Shown in pieces: positions 23,321 to 35,918 of a stretch of 64,000 nt of DNA. The DNA comes from Raffaelea ambrosiae (taxonomy: Eukaryota > Ascomycota > Sordariomycetes > Ophiostomatales > Ophiostomataceae), in the NCBI GenBank assembly GCA_002778195.1, contig PCDI01000006.1, positions 1,059,950 through 1,123,949 of the forward strand. Reading direction: 5' to 3'. The notes under the pieces were generated by a model. It was not told the DNA's origin, did no database searches, and saw only the letters and a program-made list of their open reading frames with translations. Position 1 is the stretch's first letter. Each line of letters begins with the position of its first letter. A program made the translations under genes and the position numbers.

Positions 23321-26229
23321 CCCCTTTTGTCTGGCACAGTGGCTGTGTTACTATGCATTCGCGGGCTGCATCTCGCTTCCCTCAGTCGCAAGTCGCAATT
23401 CCAGTTCTCGCCTCTTGTCTCGCCGTTTTACTATTGTGTGGCTGGTGCTCATTCTCGGGATGTGTTTGAGCCGAGGATTTTGGGGGCGTGCATACGTGTA
23501 CGCCTGTTCATTTACAGGGAACATACAGGGAGCCCAGGGAAACAGAGCAACAAAGGCGCAGAATACATAGTTTAAAAAAAAAGGTATGGGTATTCTCATC
23601 CGTATGGCACTCTCAATGTGTTTTGGCTTTCTTTGTCGCTTGTCTTTCTTTGTGCTTCTTGTACAGCCTCCCCTGAGCATCGGCAGCTGGGTAGGAACAA
23701 GCAGTAGGAATCAAGAATGAAGGAATCCATTTACGAGCACGGAGTGCAAAAACAAAAGCAACCCCCCAAAAGAAAATAATAATAATATCAATGATAATGT
23801 ATTAGATTGAATTACTTTGAATAAAAAAGATTTGGAAGCAGCCTTGCTTCAAGTATTATTCTGTTGTCGAGTTCTCTTCAAGTCTGGTTTCGTTTGTGCC
23901 CTGTTCCGTCTTTTTTGTTTGCAATTCTATCCATGCCTTGCTTTGGTTTCTTGCCTGCATTTCTTTCCTCTTCGTCTGCTTTCCATTCGGTTTCTTCGGG
24001 TACTCTTATCTATCCGTCTCGCTCTCCCCCCCTCTCCCCCCCTCTCCCTTTGGGTGTGGCTGTCACAGCTCATTGCTCTCTGTCACCGAGGGACGGAAAA
24101 AGGGACAGCCCTATTTTTATGTTTTCATGCAAACGCATTGGGTTGGCCTGTTACAGCCTCTTGTCAACCTGTCGTTGTGAAACAACCCTGCGTAGTTGCG
24201 ACATCTACATTTCGGGCTGCATAGTACGCACCTAGTTCATTACTTGCTTTTTGGCACTCCCTTGGCCTTTTTATTTATTTATTTAGTATTTTACTTTAGC
24301 TTTTGCATTCTCCCTTGAACCAGGCTTGACATGTCTCGATCACACTTGCATTTCTGGCCCATTCTTGGCGCGCGCAGCCATCACGCGGACCTCTTGTCGG
24401 TCTACTCAAGTATTTCGATTTTAATTTGTCCATGCCAACAACCCGGCGTGTAAGAGCCGGCAACTTGTAAATCCCAGCCTGGGACTCCTGGACTCCCAGC
24501 AGGGCGTGATAATACCAGACCCCTGTAATTAGCGCTTCCTAAACTCGGCTCTGCCACGCACCGACAGGGGTCTCGAGGGTTTTCAGAGAGACAGAGTCAG
24601 AATATTAGGAGAGACACAGAGACCCGCATGAACTTGCGCTTTTCCCGGGGATGTGTCTCTCAGGCCCGTCTTGCAGCCCCAAACAATGGCCTTTTCTGGT
24701 TTGTTCTCTTGTTTGTGACTGTTTGTGACTATTTGCGACTGGTTGTGACAGTTTCTAACCGCTGCCTGGCTGGTGTTGGGCACGGCGGTCATTTCCCCGC
24801 TCTCAGAGGTTGAAAATCATTGAGACAAATTGACACCATGTAAGATACCTGTTTTTTTCTTCTTTCTGCCCTGTGCCGATTGGAAACCCCTGTGCCCGCG
24901 TGCACACCCCTGCGGTAGGAAAAAAAATTGCTCGGGCTATCTTACCACTGCACTGTACTTGTCATACCGAAAAAGCCAAGACGTCGTACAGTGGTGGTCT
25001 TGCAAAGATACAGGGAGAGAGACTAAAAAAGGGAGATGAAGGGGATCAGCGGGTGATGTACATTCCAGAACAGCTTGAGACACATTTATGCCCAAGACGT
25101 TATGTGGATACGACAGGGGTGCTCGTGTGGTCTCCGTGCGCAGGTGGGTAGGATCACCACAATGCAAGAGAGACAAAAAGGCAGCCAAGGGTAAGGTAAT
25201 AATACATGGCGAATACTCGTAGTCAATTCATAGCAGACTCGAACGCTTGGGAGCATTTGCGTTCTGGCCAGGTAAAACGCTGTTAGGAGATGCTTCCGAG
25301 CGAATCATATGCCGAAGACACCTGGATTGACAGTATGGCATCTTCCGCAAACCTCACACAGTCGCACGCATCCCAGAAGAAGCAAGGCCTGGCTGGATCA
25401 GCAGACACTGGAGAGAAACATGGAGGTGGTCTTCGCGGGGCGCACTAGGCAAACAAGACTGATGCGCTAGCACTGGTGAGACGGGAGAGACACCGCGAAT
25501 GTGGCGCCGGTGGATTCAACGGCAAAGCTGACAAGGTTCGATCCGGCTTCTCGCGAAAGGAGAGCAAACGGAGGGAGAAGAGAAAAGGGAGAGGGTCCAG
25601 CCAGGGAAAGGGTAAGACAGTCGCCCAGCAAATGGGAGGCCGGCGATGCGACGCGCGCGCGAACAGGCGAGACGCCATCAAGGCCATCGAGGCAGTGCTC
25701 GGAAAAACATGTCGAGGCTCCAACGGATGGACGGTGGCCTCTTGTTGGTCAGCTTGAGAAGGTGGGCGACTCAAGAGAACGGAAGGGAGGCCGGGGGACA
25801 CTCTAAGATACCGTGTAAGCGCTGGACGATCTTCAGGCACCGACAAGTGGCAGTCGTGTTTGCGTGCGCGGGCCGCGAAACAGGCTGCCAGCCAGCCAGA
25901 CATCTATGCAAGCCCAGATATCTGCAGTCTGGCCTGCGGACCCCCATTCGCCCCATTCGGGAGCCCATTTGGGTCTGTTTGGCTGGCCGTGGTCTTTTTG
26001 AGGGGGAGGGGGGGGGGACATTTGGGGGGTCCCAGTCAGGGCGTCCATCGCCACACCGACTCTCGGAGTTTGGCCGATTCTGTCTGAGGCTCCCCGTCGA
26101 CGCACGGCCGAGGTTTGTTGGCTCGTTGGCCGCAGAATTGTTGGCAGAATATCTTGTTGGAAGAAGGAAACTAAGGGTATTGACAGATAACTAGGCTGGC
26201 AAAATCTGCAGAGCCTAGGAGAAAGCCTG

Positions 26230-26262
26230 CCGAAAGTCTGCCGAAAGTCTGCAGAAGGTCTG
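26230..26262. repeat. 11-bp tandem repeat
   Basis: CCGAAAGTCTG repeats about three times with small changes (GAAAGTCTGCCGAAAGTCTG then GCAGAAGGTCTG). No coding context. Confidence 0.75.
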
Positions 26263-29200
26263 GCTCGCGCAAATGACACCGGCCGGGGCTGACTGGAGGA
26301 ACACAGGACTGGACAGCCAGGCCGGACACAAGGATTGGCTGTCCAGCAAATGAGCAAGCCGTGGTCTCCGAGGGGTCTCCAATTTCGAGTCTTACACAGA
26401 GTACCAGGACTCCACGTCAGAGTGCTCCGCGTCAGACAGACGTGCATAGTGTCCTTGCCCCTGCTTTCTGCCTTTTCGCAAGAGAGTGAAGCAAGTGTCT
26501 GCACACAACGGGATTGTCAGATACTTCGGATGCCTTCGCAGTGGCGCCTCCAGCTTGGCTCCCGTCGGTCCAGCCGTGCTCCATCGCGCTCCAGTCTGGA
26601 TCAGGCTTGCCTGGACTAGCCCTGCGTCTTAAGACGCTGCTCGTCTCCGGCACCATGCCTCCCGCGCAGCCCGTCCCATGTCTCCTGGTCGCACAAACGT
26701 GCATTGGTGCCAGCTGGGTCTGGCGGCGCAGGGTTGTGGCCGCAGAGCTTTGGAACAACTACTAATATACAGTTAGCGCACACAAGTCCACTTAGTCCAC
26801 GCTGCCACGGAGGGGGGAACACGCAGCCAACGGCGACAGTGCAGGCCTGGGCTCCCGAGAGTTTTAGCAGCTGCACAGTAACTAGTTACCATGTATGTCA
26901 GCGAGCGTAGGTGCCAGCTAAGCAAGCGCCAGAGGCCACCGACGGGTCCAGCCAGTGGTAAACATGGCTTTGTCAACCCGAACGGCCGGGCTGCTTGGCC
27001 CAGCTGCCTCTTCGCTCTGCCTCTTCGCGTCCTCGCATGGCCACACGCACCCTCTTGTCCTGCCGCCGCCTGGCCCCCTCTTGCCACGCGAGCGTCCCAT
27101 TGGCGCCGTTTGAAGTGTCATCCGGCTCTCGGGTCCTCGCAGAGGACAGCAGTTCTCAACAAATCCAGTCAATGCAGCACTGGCCAAAGGCAATGCACAA
27201 AATGCAGGTTGGAGGATCTGTGGGGGGTCCGTGCCCATGGGTAAAGTGCAATCGATAAGAGTTGCAACGGCGAGAGGGGGGGGTGTGGTGTGCGCGTGTG
27301 TGTTGTCGTTTTTTGGCTGGGCTTTTCTGGGTTGTTCTGCCGCGGCGATCGCCACTTGGAGATGGAGAGTGGCGGGTGAATGTGGACGGCTGGCAAAGAT
27401 GCGAAAAGAAGGTTCTACTCGGTATTTGCGCACGCATACATAGTAGTGCGACGTACGAGTACGCGTGGAGAGACAAGGACGGAAACGGCAGGCGCGACAA
27501 TGGGGAAGTGCACTGGGCTTGCGCGGGCAGCCCTTGCATGGCCGTGCTTGGCTGCATACTATTATCCAAAATAAAACCATCTGGCGACAACCGGCGAGAA
27601 GTCACGTACGAGCCACTCGCGTCGTCTTCTTGTCGATCCATGACATACATAGTAACTAGCTACTAACGTACACCCGATCGTGCCTTCCTGTCTGAGGCAG
27701 GCGTGAAGGACATCTCAGGACGCGCATCGCAGAGCAGTCGCAAGGCAGGAAGTACCAGGCCGACAAATTTAGCTCTTTCCACGTTCCATATAGCAGGCGC
27801 GATGCAAATGTGCCTGCCTTCACAAGAAAACCCCCCTCTTACACCGTACACGCTACTTGGACGAGTGCACTGCACACTACTCGACCCCGAAAGATCGGAT
27901 AACTGAATCGACAACCGTCTCTCCCTGCTGTTGGATGTTGTCCTCGTTCCAGTACTCGTAGTCTCACCGGCCATATGTCTCTATCCAGTCCAACACCGTC
28001 CACTACACCACACCACACCACACACACACAGTTGCAACGCTCTACCCAAAGGAGCCAGGCCCTTGTGGTGGGTAAATCCAAAGGGCTAGCGCATGGCAGG
28101 GGTTCAAGGCCGTCCCATTCTCTGGGTCGGCACCACTGCCCAAGGACCCCCACCAAAAAACCTCCTAGCACACCCCAGCACCACCCCTGTAGCCACACTC
28201 TGCGCCATCCTCGCCCGCTAGCACGCTCCAAGGCCCTTGCCCTCGCACGCTGATGGTGCCCCCCCCCCCCCCTTTGTTTCCCTTTTCTCTTTCTTGTCGT
28301 TCCTTCCCTTCTTTCCTGGGTCGCTCTCGCCGACCCCCCTCCTTCCCCATCCACCCGCACCCACCTGCCTCCTTCCGCTCCCTGCCATATTTGTGCCCCG
28401 ATCGCCCAGCTCTCCAAAGACTTCTTCCCCCCTCCTTTCCACAATCCCTCCTAATAATAATTCCTCTTCGCCTTTTTTCTTTTTCTTTTTGCCTCTTTTG
28501 TGAACCTCACTTCGCCCCCCCCCCCCCCCCCGCCCGCCTCTTCCCTCCCTTTCCCCTACGCGCAATCCGCAGAAGTCTTTTTTCGCCAGGCCACGACCGG
28601 AAGGCCTTCGACTTGATCGACACTTTGCGAGCGACGCTGACCATTCGCATTGCCGTGGGGCCACTGTGCCGAAGAGATTTATCGCCTGCGCACACAGCTT
28701 TTGCCGCCGGTATTTGCACGCCAGACGTCAGCAGCACCATACCACCACAGCACTACGAGAGGCACCAGACACATTAGGAGGAACGGCCAGCGAACTCGTG
28801 CGTGTAAAGAAGACGCACACAGAATTAGACGAGAGCCGATATCCGCCCGACGAAAGTGAAGAGCCAAACAACACAGCGCCCGACTCACTGGGGCTGATAC
28901 CTTTTTTCCCAGATATTTCTTTGCGACCAGCCAAAGGAACAACAGCCGAGAACACTCTGGCAGAGCCACGCAGGGCCAGCAGAAGCAGATAGAAGCAACA
29001 GAGCCGATCCACAGTCACATACGAAGACCGGAATATTCGCAGCGGGGAGGCCTTGCTTCGCCATCCTTTGCCCTCCGGCTCCAAATTGTCCTGTGCCACT
29101 TGCAGACGACAGGTGAGAAGTGAGTCCACCAGGCACAACAGCACAGAAGAGGACCCACGCCCAACCCAAATCCTTGACTGCCCGCTCAGCACTCGCGCCG

Positions 29201-29585
29201 CCGTGCCGCAGTCTCTGCCACCGCATCACCACTGCGCCCAGTGTCCTTATCGTCGCTCCACGTCTCGCCGACCTCGTCTCGCAGCGTGCTGCGCCCGCGG
29301 TCGCACGACTCCTCCCAGCGAACACTCGCCAGGACAGGAATAAACTCGACCACAAAATACCGCGCGTGGACGCACCGCCCCCCCGCCGCTGAACGCATTG
29401 ATCGCCCTAACCACGTTGTCACGGCCTTTCCCTCTGCCGGAAGAATCCTACCCTTGGCGTAACCCGATCCGCCACCACATCCGCTACCGTTTTCCCTTGC
29501 CTGGCTCACTTGCTGTGACGAGGCATATCTCGTGGCAGTCCGCGCTCTGCAGTAGCATCACCCGCAGACCCAATATCCGTCAACA

Positions 29586-31717
29586 ATGAAGGTGCGTCAC
29601 TCGTCACTTTGCGCGCACTGAATCCTCGTTCTTTTTTTTTCTTTTTTTTTTCCCCTTTTTTTTTGCTTTGCTTTTCTTTTCTTTGACCAAAGTTCTTTGC
29701 CGGCTTTGGCGTTTGGTTTCGCCTTTCCAGCAACGCACTTTGGGCATCCTCTGTTCTACTTTCTCGCTCTATATCTGCGTCTTGTCCCCTCCAAACCCAC
29801 AAAGCTAACCATGCGCCTCTTACAGGCTTTACGGAGGTCCATCAAGGGGGAGAAGGATAAGACGCCCCACATCTCCATCGCGCCCAAGTCCGCTGTCGCG
29901 ATTGTCCCACCCAAGAAGGTACGGTGCCATTGTTTTGTCTGCTCGGTCTTGCTACAGTAGCATTCCCGGTTGCGAATAAACTTCCGAGTGTCTCTAACAC
30001 GCACTCGCAGGTTATCCGCGCCCTCCACGACTATGAAGCCCAGTCTGGCCAGGAGTTGAGCTTCTCAAAAGGCGACTTTTTTCATGTGATCGGCCGGGAA
30101 AACGACCCCGACTGGTATGAGGCATGCAACCCGGCCCTGCCGGATGCCCGCGGCATCGTTCCCGTGTCGTACTTCCAGGCTCTTGGGCGCACCGAGAGAG
30201 ACAGCGCCCAGTCCGATTCCAGCCGCTCAGCGGCCGCCTCGACCAAGACGCCCGACCACGACTCTGGCTATTCCGAGAACCCGCGCCACTCCAAGGCAGG
30301 AAGTAAGGGCAGCGCTATGGTCTATGGCATAGTCTTGTACGACTTTACCGCAGAGCGCCCAGACGAGCTGGATGCCAAGCGAGGAGAGGCCATCATTGTC
30401 ATTGCGCAGTCAAACCCCGAATGGTTTGTCGCCAAGCCCATTGGCCGGTTGGGTGGTCCGGGTCTGATCCCGGTGTCGTTTGTCGAGATCCGCGACATGG
30501 CCTCTAACACGCCTGTTGCCAATCCCCAGGAGGCAGTCCGCCGCGCCGGCATCCCTAAAGTGGAAGAGTGGAAGAGAATAGCTGCCGACTACAAGAACAG
30601 CAGCATCACACTGGGCAAATTCGAAGCCGGTGGAGCCCCGGGCCTGGAGCAGGGCATGGAGAGAATGAGCCTCCAAGGTGGCCCTGTTAATGGAGCAGCG
30701 GCATCCACTCGCACAAGCCAAGCAAACGGCTTTGTAAGTTTCATTGCCCCATCTGCAACACTGGCCTAGCCCAGGGTTTTCTAACAGCAACCTTTTCTTT
30801 GTGTACAGTCACATGCAGGATACACTTCTCAGAGGAACACTATGCAGATGCAGCAGCAGCAGCAACAGGCATACGGTGCAAAGTCCACCGCCTCGCAGCT
30901 GTTTGCCCCCATCTCTGCCTCCATTCCACGGTACTGCTTTGCCGAGAATAAGTATTGGTTCGTCATCGAAGCTGTTCTCGAAGACGGCCGCGTCTGGGAG
31001 CTGTCTCGGTACTACGAGGATTTCTACGATTTCCAGATTGCTCTGCTTAACGAATTCCGCACCGAGGCCGGCAACAACCCCGGCCAAAAGCGCACTCTTC
31101 CATACATGCCGGGTCCGGTAAGCTATGTCACCGACGCTATAACCGAAGGTCGACTGCACAATTTGGACGCCTATGTCAAGAATCTGTTGAACCAGCCAGA
31201 ATACATTTCGAAATGCGAATTGGTGCGCCAGTTCTTCAGTCCGCGGCAGGGTGACCGTGAGCTAGTCGACGAAGAGGATGGCCAACGAATGTCGGCCAGC
31301 TCACAAGGCAATGTCTCGGCCGATGGTGCTGCACTCCAAAACGGCAATGGGTACGCAGCAGCGGCAGCACGCGCAGCTGGCGGTATCCAAGCAGCCATGA
31401 CCCGCCAGCCATCCTCCCTCTCCCAGCCCTCGCAAACTTCTCTGTCCCCTGGCCTCAACGGCGCCGGCCAAGTCCATGCCATGAAGGTCAAGCTGAGCTA
31501 CAACAACGAACTCATTGCCATCCGGGTGCCGTCGGATATCCAATTCAGCGAGCTGTGCGACAAGATCCGCGAGCGGTTAAAGATCACGTCTGGTCAGATG
31601 CAGCTTTTCTATAAGGATGACGTAACTGGCGATAAGCCCAGCCTAATGAGCAATAACGACATCGACACCGCTCTGCAGCGGAACGAGAAGTTGATGATCT
31701 ACGTGGAGGTGGTATGA
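29586..31717 (+). CDS. bem1: Polarity scaffold protein Bem1 (Scd2-like)
   Basis: Bem1 scaffolds Cdc42, its exchange factor Cdc24 and PAK kinases at sites of polarised growth. Four exons (29586-29591, 29826-29918, 30011-30733, 30809-31717) give 576 residues; the first exon codes only Met-Lys. Domains in order: SH3-1 (about 34-90, ALHDYEAQSGQELSFSKGD), SH3-2 (about 139-193, VLYDFTAERPDELDAKRGEA), PX (about 305-425, ending KCELVRQFF) and a C-terminal PB1 domain (about 497-576, KVKLSYNNELIAIRVPSD), which in the family binds Cdc24. The linker after the second SH3 holds EEWKRIAADYKNSSITLG-like sequence, matching the Cdc42-binding CI region. A short poly-Gln tract opens exon 4. The 234 bp first intron has an internal T-rich stretch. 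Confidence 0.95.
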
Positions 31718-34232
31718 GTGGCTGGCAAATTTCTAGTGCAGCGTCCATTGCACTTTTCTCAGCGATTTTGTCCGACGTTTTGTTTCGATTCCATTCTCGC
31801 TTCTTTTATTCTCGATGTTAATTGCATATGATCTGCCGTCTTTGGTCCTGCTGCCTCCCCCACAACGGCTGGACCCCCCTCCTCTCTTCCGGCTTCGCAT
31901 CTTCTGTTTGATACCTTTATATACACTGTCGGACCGATAGGATACAGGCGGTCTACCGGCTCGTTATTTCTAGGGCCATATTTCTCCTTGCGTCTGGACT
32001 TGCGTGGTCTTCTGTTTTCTGTACGCTTTACACCAACGACAAAAGCTTCTTCTTTGTTTCTTCCCTTCTTTTCCACGTAAACACCCACGCAACCCCCCTT
32101 TCTTGTTTGGAATTTCGGGATCTGGCCTGTGCTTTGCGCCTTTTTTTTTTCTGTCTTTTCTGTCTGTCCGTTCATTTCTTGGGTCTGACGGGAGAGAAAA
32201 GAAAAAAGACTTTATTGCGCCGTGAGGCAATGGGGGATGGCAAAGGGAGCGTTTCTTCTATTTTTGGGATGGGGAAAAAACTCGTTTTCTTCTCTAGCGG
32301 GGCGGCGTCTTTTTCATGAGGTTCTGGGTAATGGGCGTTTGCTGTTCTGTCCCTTTCGACATTTTTGACATCTTCATACCTCCCTTGTCTTCTCTTCTTC
32401 AGACCAATCTTTGGTGCCAGTTTAGTCGCGGGCCATAATGGATTCGAGGCACAGACAATGCTCAGTATTCGTCGTTGAGTACTGGGGCTGTTTTTCTTTT
32501 GTCGTCGTGTGTCCGCGTTTCGGATGGTTCTTTTTTTTTTAAAGACGCCTACGTCTACTTTTCTGTCTGCGATTTTCTTTTCTTTTCGATTGCGACTTGT
32601 CCTCCTTCATCTGGACTTTATTATCCTGCCAATTCCTTTCTCTTTCCTTTTCATTTCATCAGGGAAAGCCGGGACATAGTAGAAATTCATGCAGCGGCAT
32701 TCCACAAGAACTTCTCCCCCTCTTTTTTCTCCGATATTTTTTCGCTTTTCTCTTACTTTTTTGGTTTCCTGTTGGGGGTGGACGAATATGACACGAGCAG
32801 CTTATTTACATGGGATAGTTTTATTGGCATGATGTGACGGAATGGATATATGTATATGAGCTGAAAGGATAAATACTTTTTCAACAGTTCTATTGACCCT
32901 CTGATTGCTTGCTTGATCTACACAACATCCACACTCCAACTATCACCTGGCACCACTGCTTAGTACTAGGTAGGCCCAGCGCCAGAATATAAATTCCTTT
33001 CGCTTTTGTACCTTGAACGACAAGAAAAGCAAGCTAGACATTTTTTATGACGTGTTACACGAGTACATGTTTTGTTAGGTCACAAAATCTACCCCAGACT
33101 AGAAGCCGTCGGTGCCCCTGTTCTTGTCATTTCCAAGTGCTCTTTGAACGTCAAATCGTTTAAGGCTTTCCATGTCTCTCTGATGGGCTTAAAATCGTTC
33201 GATGTCTTGAGATTTATGAAATGTTGGAAGACACAAGGGGTGGATCTTGAAAAAGGAACCTTATCCACACACACACACACACTAACTTGCACTTCCGAGG
33301 GACTTTTCCAAAAGGATGATGCCATGCAAACAAAAGGGACTCTTATTTATGAGGTAGAAAGGAAGGGGGAGCATGGTAAGTAAACACACCCTCCAAATTT
33401 CTCGCCTTCTTTATAATTCGATATGGAACGTACAGAGGATAAAAAAAAGACCAGTGAAGAAAGATGACTCGGAAATGCGTTCAATAGAGCTGAAAGAACT
33501 AACAAAGGAAAAGAAGAACTCCGTGGGGAAGTGTAACTCTCTGGGGGTATGTTTTTGGGGTATGTGAAAAAAAAAAACAATAAAGGAAATAAAAAAAACG
33601 ATGACGAAATTAACAAGCAAATAGTAAGAATCGAAAGCTAAAGCTCAACAGAAAAGAGATCCCAGTCTGGTAGGGGAGGGTAAAAAGAAATATGAATGGA
33701 AACAAAGTGCGAAACGGGAGAAAGGTGAAAGAAAAATCAAAGGTATCCCCGGGAGGGGGGGACGAAATGTGGCCTTAATAGAGGAAACAGGAAAATCCCA
33801 TCATCGCAAGAGGAGAGAGAAAGGGGGAGCAGAGAAACGAGGTGTATATCATGGCGAGAAAAAAAAGAGGGGGGGGGGGAGAAAAAAAAGCTGGCCTCCG
33901 TAAACTTTTCTGTTTCTTTGTCTTTGCCATTCTTGGGGAAAGGGGAAAGGGGAAAGGGGAAAAGAAAAAACAAAAACTGCTCGCTAACTAAATGATGCAT
34001 GCGACTAGACGTCCGGCCCATTCTGAGAAGGGAAAAAAATAAAAGAAAAAGAAAAGAAAAGAAAAACAAAAATATTTCCGCCTGCAAAAATAGAACAAAT
34101 GGACCTCCATAGAACCGTAAAAAAAGCAGTGGCAATGGCCAGCCCGATGTCTCAAAGAGGATCCCAAGATTCTTCTTTCTCTTTTCTCTTTCATCTTCTC
34201 CTTCGTTGCCGTCACCTTCTTCTCTCCTGTGG
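31718..34232. other. 2.5 kb spacer between convergent genes
   Basis: Lies between the 3' ends of bem1 and the Abp2-like gene. AT- and T-rich with long homopolymers on both strands (T-rich 32100-32800, A- and G-rich 33550-34080) and a GGGGAAA tandem repeat at 33936-33961. No coding sequence seen. Confidence 0.6.
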
Positions 34233-34833
34233 TCATACAACCACATGCGTCGACATGTGCTCTACCGCCTCTTTGATCGAGCGCAGCATCCGCTGGTTCA
34301 CACAGAACGGACACCGCAGTGGCCGGTCTGTCTGTGGCGACGCCGAGGAGGACCCTGCTCCTGCTCCTGCTCCTGCCGACCCGGGCCCGCCCGTTACAAT
34401 CGGCGTCATCTTCACGTCTCTGGTCTGTTGCTGTTGTTGCTGGCCTTCTGCTCGTGTGCCTGTAGCTTGCGCTGCTGCTGCTGCTTCTGCCTCGGCCGCA
34501 TCGGCCTCTTCCTGCTGTAGTTGCCGCAGCGCGTTTTGCAGCACCATTTCCGGGTCATCGTCCGGGTGCGGGTATGGTGCAGCCACTGCGGATTGTGAAC
34601 CGTCGCCACCACCGTTTCCGTTGGGATTCGGCCCTTGCTGTGCGTCAGCTGCTGCCGCTGCCGCAGCAGCCTGTTGTTGTTGGTGTTGCTGGTGGCTCCG
34701 AGCTGCTGAGGCGGCCGCGGCCGCCGCTGCCGCCACGGCTGCTGCTGCCGCTGTCGCCGCGCTGGCTTGAGATACCGTCGTCGCCGATCCCGGCAAGCCT
34801 GGTGCGCTCAGTGCTTCTGGCGCTTGTTGTTGT

Positions 34834-34865
<32 letters not shown>

Positions 34866-35918
34866 TGCGACTATGCTGGCAGCGGCAGCCGCGGCGGTCG
34901 TGGGTGTCGCGGGTGAGAGGGGGCCGCCGCTGTGGCGGGAGAGCTCCGGATCGTAGCGCACAATCTCGTCGCGGACGCGGGTGCAGACATCGACGGAGGG
35001 TTCGACGCCGAGGACGCGGTGGATGGTCTCGCGGATGGCGACGGGGTTGGTGTCGGGGGTGATGCTCATGAGGCGGGGTACGGTGTCGACCAGATAGACA
35101 ATGTCGTTGGCAGGGTCGTCGGACATGACGGCCGTGGCGGCGCCAGCGCCGGCTCCGACACTAACTCCGGTCATCGGATCCACAAGACCGCCTGCGCCTG
35201 CGCCACCGGGACCCACACCAGCCCCGCCACCGCCGCGGCGGCCGCCGCCACCAGCTCCCAGACCGAGGTTGACGGCGCTGGGGGAGCGCCGCCGCTGGCG
35301 GTGGATCAGCAGACCGTAGCGCTTCTTGAAGCGGTGGATCCAGCCTGGCGAGAACTCGGGCGGCTCTTCGCCGCGGTGGCGGGGCAGCTGCGTAAATATG
35401 CTCTTGGCCTTGTCGCAAAGCTCCTCGTTGGAGGGGGCGCGGCCCGTGTGGGACATTTGCTGATACCAGAGCAAGACAAGCTTCTCGACCTCTGGCCAAT
35501 TGCCGAAGCGCAGGCGGCTGCCGGACAGCTGGGGCTCGCCGTCGAGGCGGGCATACTTGGGGGAGAGGCTATGGGAGACGGTGGACTGGGAGATGGTCTG
35601 GTGGTACTCGCGCTGGAACCACTCGATGCACTGCTTATGGGAGGGCCGGCTGAGCTGAGAGTTGGCCCAGCGCCGCAGGGCGCGGCGCTGGTCGAGGGTG
35701 AGGGAGTGGCGTTCTTTCTGCGGCGTGGAGGAGGGCGTGATGGTGGTGGGCGTACTCGGTGGGTTGCTGGCGAGTGTGGTAGCTGCGGACGGTGTGGTGG
35801 TTGCTGCTGCGGCAGCGGCAGCGGCGGCGGCGGCGGCGGTGACAGCGGCGGCTGTGTTGACGGCGACGGAGGGTGTTGTGGCCGGAGGAGGCGCCACGGC
35901 GGCCGTCCCTTCTGACAT
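34233..35918 (-). CDS. CENP-B/Abp2-like DNA-binding protein with C2H2 finger
   Basis: Single-exon frame of 561 residues. Residues about 76-125 (LDQRRALRRWANSQLSRPSH) form a psq/CENP-B N-terminal helix-turn-helix; 140-203 (WPEVEKLVLLWYQQM, ending PGWIHRFKKRYG) form the second CENP-B-type helix-turn-helix. A middle segment (VYLVDTVPRLMSITPDTNPV) resembles the ARS-binding protein 2 family. The C-terminus carries a C2H2 finger, CPFC-x17-HMSTH. Poly-Ala (27-39) and a poly-Gln tract coded at 34818-34865 are prominent. CENP-B-type proteins come from pogo transposases; no DDE catalytic domain is present, so this is a host protein, perhaps acting on heterochromatin, centromeres or replication origins. 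That role is inferred from the family. Start is the first ATG of the open frame. Confidence 0.82.
34809..34866. repeat. CAG/CAA (poly-Gln) trinucleotide tract
   Basis: On the plus strand TTGTTGTTG... passes into CTGCTGCTG..., giving about sixteen Gln codons on the minus strand. It is in frame with the Abp2-like protein and is probably length-variable. Confidence 0.9.

Larger units (their letters stand above)
21051..29585. other. 8.5 kb spacer upstream of bem1
   Basis: No supported gene. The stretch is full of homopolymers (A/T runs at 21980, 22140-22170, 22660, 23130; C runs at 28258-28271 and 28516-28530), microsatellites and short frames with biased composition. Several A-rich and T-rich tracts could come from transcribed leaders. 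The last kilobase before 29586 is C- and A-rich and is probably the bem1 promoter and leader. Confidence 0.6.

Noticed and set aside
25528..25545. GGTTCGATCC, similar to a tRNA B box
   Set aside because: The flanking bases do not pair as a T stem and no A box or acceptor stem is visible at the right distance.
28253..28777. 174-codon plus frame in the bem1 upstream spacer
   Set aside because: Pro/Phe/Ser-rich output of C- and T-homopolymers.
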